NCBI GenBank assembly: GCA_001940845.1
Contig: MSGV01000023.1
Coordinates: 272,312 to 336,311 of the forward strand
Length of the DNA: 64,000 nt
DNA from: Christensenellaceae bacterium Phil7
GTDB taxonomy: Bacteria; Bacillota; Clostridia; Christensenellales; CAG-138
Direction of reading: 5' to 3'
Shown here: one piece after another, positions 61,874 through 64,000 of the stretch
How the letters are laid out: the number at the start of each line of letters is the position of its first letter
Numbering within the stretch: position 1 is the stretch's first letter
Translations under genes and position numbers: made by a program
Notes under the pieces: model-generated
Told to the model about the DNA's origin: nothing
The model's database searches: none
The model's input: only the letters and a program-made list of their open reading frames with translations

Positions 61874-62040
61874 TAGCAAAATACACATAAATTAGTACAT
61901 TTGTGCCGTTTTTGATAGAAAAAACTCCAAAACTATGGTCTTTCAAAACTATGGCACAAATTGGACACGATATTGACATCAACAAAACCGCATAAATAAT
62001 CATTTCTAACAATATAAATTTATTTATGCCCAAAAAACCA

Positions 62041-62069
62041 TTGACATCCACGGCTCAATGGTGTATAAT
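62041..62069 (+). promoter_or_regulatory. Consensus promoter of tRNA-Arg
   Basis: TTGACA (62041-62046), 17 bp, TATAAT (62064-62069): perfect consensus, 22 bp before the tRNA. Confidence 0.85.
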
Positions 62070-62091
62070 AGCTCTCGCATTCAAGAGATAC

Positions 62092-62167
62092 GCGCCCATA
62101 GCTCAGCGGATAGAGTGCCCGGCTACGAACCGGTAGGTCGCAGGTTCAAATCCTGCTGGGCGCGCCA
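62092..62167 (+). tRNA. tRNA-Arg (anticodon ACG)
   Basis: 76-nt cloverleaf: acceptor GCGCCCA/TGGGCGC, D-stem GCTC/GAGT, anticodon loop CTACGAA (anticodon ACG, A34 to inosine by TadA), T-stem GCAGG/CCTGC with loop TTCAAAT, discriminator G and encoded CCA. The outermost anticodon-stem pair is C-T. Confidence 0.95.
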
Positions 62168-62172
62168 TGAAA

Positions 62173-62208
62173 GAAACCTCTTTTGTCTACCAAGACAAGA
62201 GAGGTTTC
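62173..62208 (+). terminator. Terminator of tRNA-Arg
   Basis: 16-bp stem (62173-62188 with 62193-62208, one G-U) and ACCA loop, ending in TTTCATATT. Part of this hairpin recurs at 63794-63810. Confidence 0.85.
62178..62194 (+). repeat. 17-bp direct repeat, left copy
   Basis: CTCTTTTGTCTACCAAG, inside the tRNA-Arg terminator. An exact copy lies 1,616 bp downstream beyond the MATE gene; flanking bases (ATGAAA-AAAC) also match with small gaps. Confidence 0.7.
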
Positions 62209-62400
62209 ATATTATGTAACTTGTGTCGTGTTTCGGCTCGCATTAGTATATATCTGTACAGCTTGCATAGCTCATATATGAAATGTGATGGCAAAAGCAT
62301 TTTTATGAATTTGAGATCTCTCGCTTATTTTCCGTGAGGCATACGGTGATTGCCAAAAATACAAAACGGTATGTGAGGATTGTACAAGGAAGAATTAAAA

Positions 62401-63690
62401 ATGAGAAATAAAATCAGAGACCTGAAAACATTTAACTGGCGGCTGTGGATTGCCCTTTGTGCTTTGGCGCTGATTCCTACCGTCTACCAAACTGTTAAAA
62501 CCTTTCTTATTTCCGCAAATAAACAAACGGAAGTTTTTAACATTATCGGTCAAATGGAATGGTTTGACCTAATCAATGAAACACTGCAAGCGTTTTTAAT
62601 TGTTCCGATATATTCGATTCTTAACAGGATGCTCAAAAGCAAATCGGATCATTTTGCAGAATGCACCTTCAAAATCGGAGTTGTGTCCCTCGTTCTCTAT
62701 ATCTTGTTTTCAATCGGCGTCTTGATTTACGGCAGTGTGCTGATTTCTGCTATGAATCCCGCCGAAATTGATTTAGCCGCAACGAGTATGTATCTGCGAC
62801 TTGAAACGGTTGCCTTTATGATTGGCATTATCGTTAGTTTTACAAATACTGTTTTCGTGGTTGTCGGCAAGGACAGAAATGTTTATATCTTTCTAGCAAT
62901 TAGAACTGTTTTAGCAATAGTCGCAGACTTTTGGCTCATTCCCAGTTTCAGTTTGTACGGTGTTGCGATTTCAAATATTATTGTAAACACCCTACTTGCA
63001 GTGGCATCTTCTGGGTTGCTCTATGCTCAAAAGTATATTAAGTTTTGTAGGTTTGAAAAGTGCGACACCGCCATCTTCAAAGAGTGGCGCAAAGTCGGCG
63101 TGTTTTCGGGCACGCAGCAGTTCATTGATAATTTTATCTATGCCGTTATGATTTGCAAAATGGTAAACCCCGTAGCAGAGCAAGGTAATTATTGGATTGC
63201 AAACAACTTTATTTGGGGCTGGATGCTGATTCCTATTTCTGCACTTGCAGAGGTGATTCGAAGTGATTGCAAAGAAGGATATAAAAATCTCAAACAATCA
63301 AACTACTATATAATCAGCAGTGCGGTTGTGGTTTTATGGGCAATTTCAATTCCTGTTTGGATGCCGTTCTTTCGGTACGCACAAAACCTGTCAAACGCAC
63401 ATGAAATATTCGCAATCGTGTTAAAGCTTGCACCGTTTTATATCGCCTATGCGGGCTGTGTGATTATAGACAACATCTTTATTGGACTTGGTAAGACCAC
63501 CTACAACGCCGTAAATTCACTTATAATCAACTTCGTTTATTATGGAACATTTTATATGCTGCATCTCACGAAAATGATTACATTCGATATGAATACAATC
63601 ATTTTAATGTTCGGTTTTGGTATGGTCGCTCACTGGATTGTTTCGATAATTCAGGAAAATTTGTTTTTGCGTAAAAATTATAACATATAA
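62401..63690 (+). CDS. MATE family efflux transporter
   Basis: Integral membrane protein of 429 residues with about 12 hydrophobic segments, resembling Na+/H+-coupled multidrug and toxin extrusion transporters: QMEWFDLINETLQAFLIVPIYSIL, MIGIIVSFTNTVFVVVGKDRN and IIDNIFIGLGKTTYNAVNSL. Substrate unknown. ATG 62401 follows ACAAGGAAGAATTAAAA; a TTG seven codons upstream lies before the ribosome site. It sits between tRNA-Arg and a partial copy of the tRNA terminator, which suggests insertion. The upstream gap (62209-62400) shows nothing else. Confidence 0.85.
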   Translation: MRNKIRDLKTFNWRLWIALCALALIPTVYQTVKTFLISANKQTEVFNIIGQMEWFDLINETLQAFLIVPIYSILNRMLKSKSDHFAECTFKIGVVSLVLYILFSIGVLIYGSVLISAMNPAEIDLAATSMYLRLETVAFMIGIIVSFTNTVFVVVGKDRNVYIFLAIRTVLAIVADFWLIPSFSLYGVAISNIIVNTLLAVASSGLLYAQKYIKFCRFEKCDTAIFKEWRKVGVFSGTQQFIDNFIYAVMICKMVNPVAEQGNYWIANNFIWGWMLIPISALAEVIRSDCKEGYKNLKQSNYYIISSAVVVLWAISIPVWMPFFRYAQNLSNAHEIFAIVLKLAPFYIAYAGCVIIDNIFIGLGKTTYNAVNSLIINFVYYGTFYMLHLTKMITFDMNTIILMFGFGMVAHWIVSIIQENLFLRKNYNI

Positions 63691-63793
63691 AAGGTCCTCC
63701 TTTATCACTCTGCCGTATTGGTGCCCAAAATGCTCTTCTTACCTCAAAATTGAGACTATATGCACCGTTTGGGACGAATAGTACATGAAAAAA

Positions 63794-63810
63794 CTCTTTT
63801 GTCTACCAAG
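63794..63810 (+). repeat. 17-bp direct repeat, right copy
   Basis: CTCTTTTGTCTACCAAG, identical to 62178-62194, without the second arm of the hairpin. Confidence 0.7.
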
Positions 63811-63929
63811 GTGAAGCTGCTGCGCGAATTTGCAAACAGAAAAAACACTGCTTTTTATCGGACAAAAGTACACTTTAAGCTTTTTTATCTGCTTTTTCAT
63901 TAAAACTTATGAATTTATGCTATCGACTA

Positions 63930-63959
63930 TTGAAATTTGCTGTCCAAATCTGATATAAT
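63930..63959 (+). promoter_or_regulatory. Sigma-A promoter of an off-window gene
   Basis: TTGAAA (63930-63935), 18 bp, TATAAT (63954-63959), reading out of the window. Confidence 0.55.
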
Positions 63960-64000
63960 ACTCTCAGTGTGGCAGGATTTGCGTTTGGATATCCTGCAAA

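Larger units (their letters stand above)
63691..64000. other. Non-coding right end of the window
   Basis: This 310-bp stretch has no gene-like frame. It holds the right copy of the direct repeat (63794-63810), a promoter (63930-63959) and a GCAGGAT/ATCCTGC inverted repeat at the very end (63973-63997), presumably the leader of a gene beyond the window. Confidence 0.6.

Noticed and set aside
1-64000. CRISPR array, insertion sequence, prophage or integrase
   Set aside because: No regularly spaced repeats, transposase, recombinase or phage structural genes were seen in any frame.

Overview
The window looks like chromosome of an anaerobic, amino-acid-fermenting Clostridia-type member of the Bacillota (Firmicutes). 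The sequence-level reasons are: a Spo0A-type DNA-binding domain, a DnaD/DnaC-like (Bacillus DnaB/DnaI-type) pair, KtrAB, YitT, IreB, CarD, class III fructose-bisphosphatase, a split alpha/beta L-serine dehydratase and a full oxidative ornithine degradation cluster. Promoters are consensus sigma-A (TTGACA-17-TATAAT or TGnTATAAT) and most genes have strong AGGAGG-type ribosome binding sites. No phage, transposase, CRISPR array or rRNA was found; three tRNA genes are present.

Layout. 1-3,955 (minus): start of trpS, then an operon of a class-I aminotransferase, threonine dehydrogenase (tdh) and 2-amino-3-ketobutyrate CoA ligase (kbl). 4.0-9.3 kb: sirtuin, transketolase, class III FBPase. 9.3-11.8 kb (minus): PIN/TRAM membrane protein, CarD regulator, purine nucleoside phosphorylase. 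11.9-13.9 kb: a serine-palmitoyltransferase-like enzyme overlapping a short-chain reductase, a possible sphingoid-base module. 14-18.8 kb: 2-hydroxyacid dehydrogenase, YitT, then YwlG-KtrB-KtrA. 18.9-23.5 kb: double-domain glycosyltransferase, dihydrolipoyl dehydrogenase, UDP-sugar pyrophosphorylase. 23.6-26.1 kb: a NifU-like scaffold/GGGtGRT protein pair and a stand-alone Spo0A C-terminal domain protein.

26.2-34.9 kb is the metabolic centrepiece: ord-ortA-ortB-oraS-oraE-glmL-like-orr, the complete set for converting L-ornithine (through D-ornithine and 2,4-diaminopentanoate) to alanine and acetyl-CoA, followed by a small thioredoxin-fold CxxC protein and a DUF2087 protein. 35-45.4 kb holds envelope and housekeeping genes: acyltransferase, YgiQ radical SAM protein, YtgP-like flippase, dGTPase, methyltransferase, divergent aroQ/aroE, phosphoesterase, zinc-ribbon protein, EngB. 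45.6-50.2 kb: tRNA-Thr(CGT) and tRNA-Pro(CGG), then a 1,226-residue secreted subtilase ending in a dockerin, and tadA. 50.4-57.9 kb: cation antiporter, VanW lipoprotein, SEC-C protein, MscL with a zinc ribbon, an acidic Cys-rich DUF1292 protein, the DnaD/DnaC-like pair, TVP38. 58-64 kb: HTH/DUF2975 pair, sdaAB-sdaAA, pduL, ireB, tRNA-Arg(ACG), and a MATE transporter bracketed by a short direct repeat.

Taken together, threonine (Tdh/Kbl), serine (SdaAB) and ornithine (Ord/Ort/Ora/Orr) are all routed to acetyl-CoA, pyruvate, glycine or alanine. PduL could then convert acyl-CoA to acyl-phosphate for ATP, while transketolase and class III FBPase provide gluconeogenic pentoses and hexoses. The most interesting items are the SPT-like/reductase pair, the Spo0A DNA-binding domain without receiver, the scaffold/GGGtGRT locus with its perfect inverted repeat, the dockerin subtilase, the triple-DnaD protein and several operator-like palindromes at promoters. 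All functional calls rest on reading the translated sequence; no database search was run.
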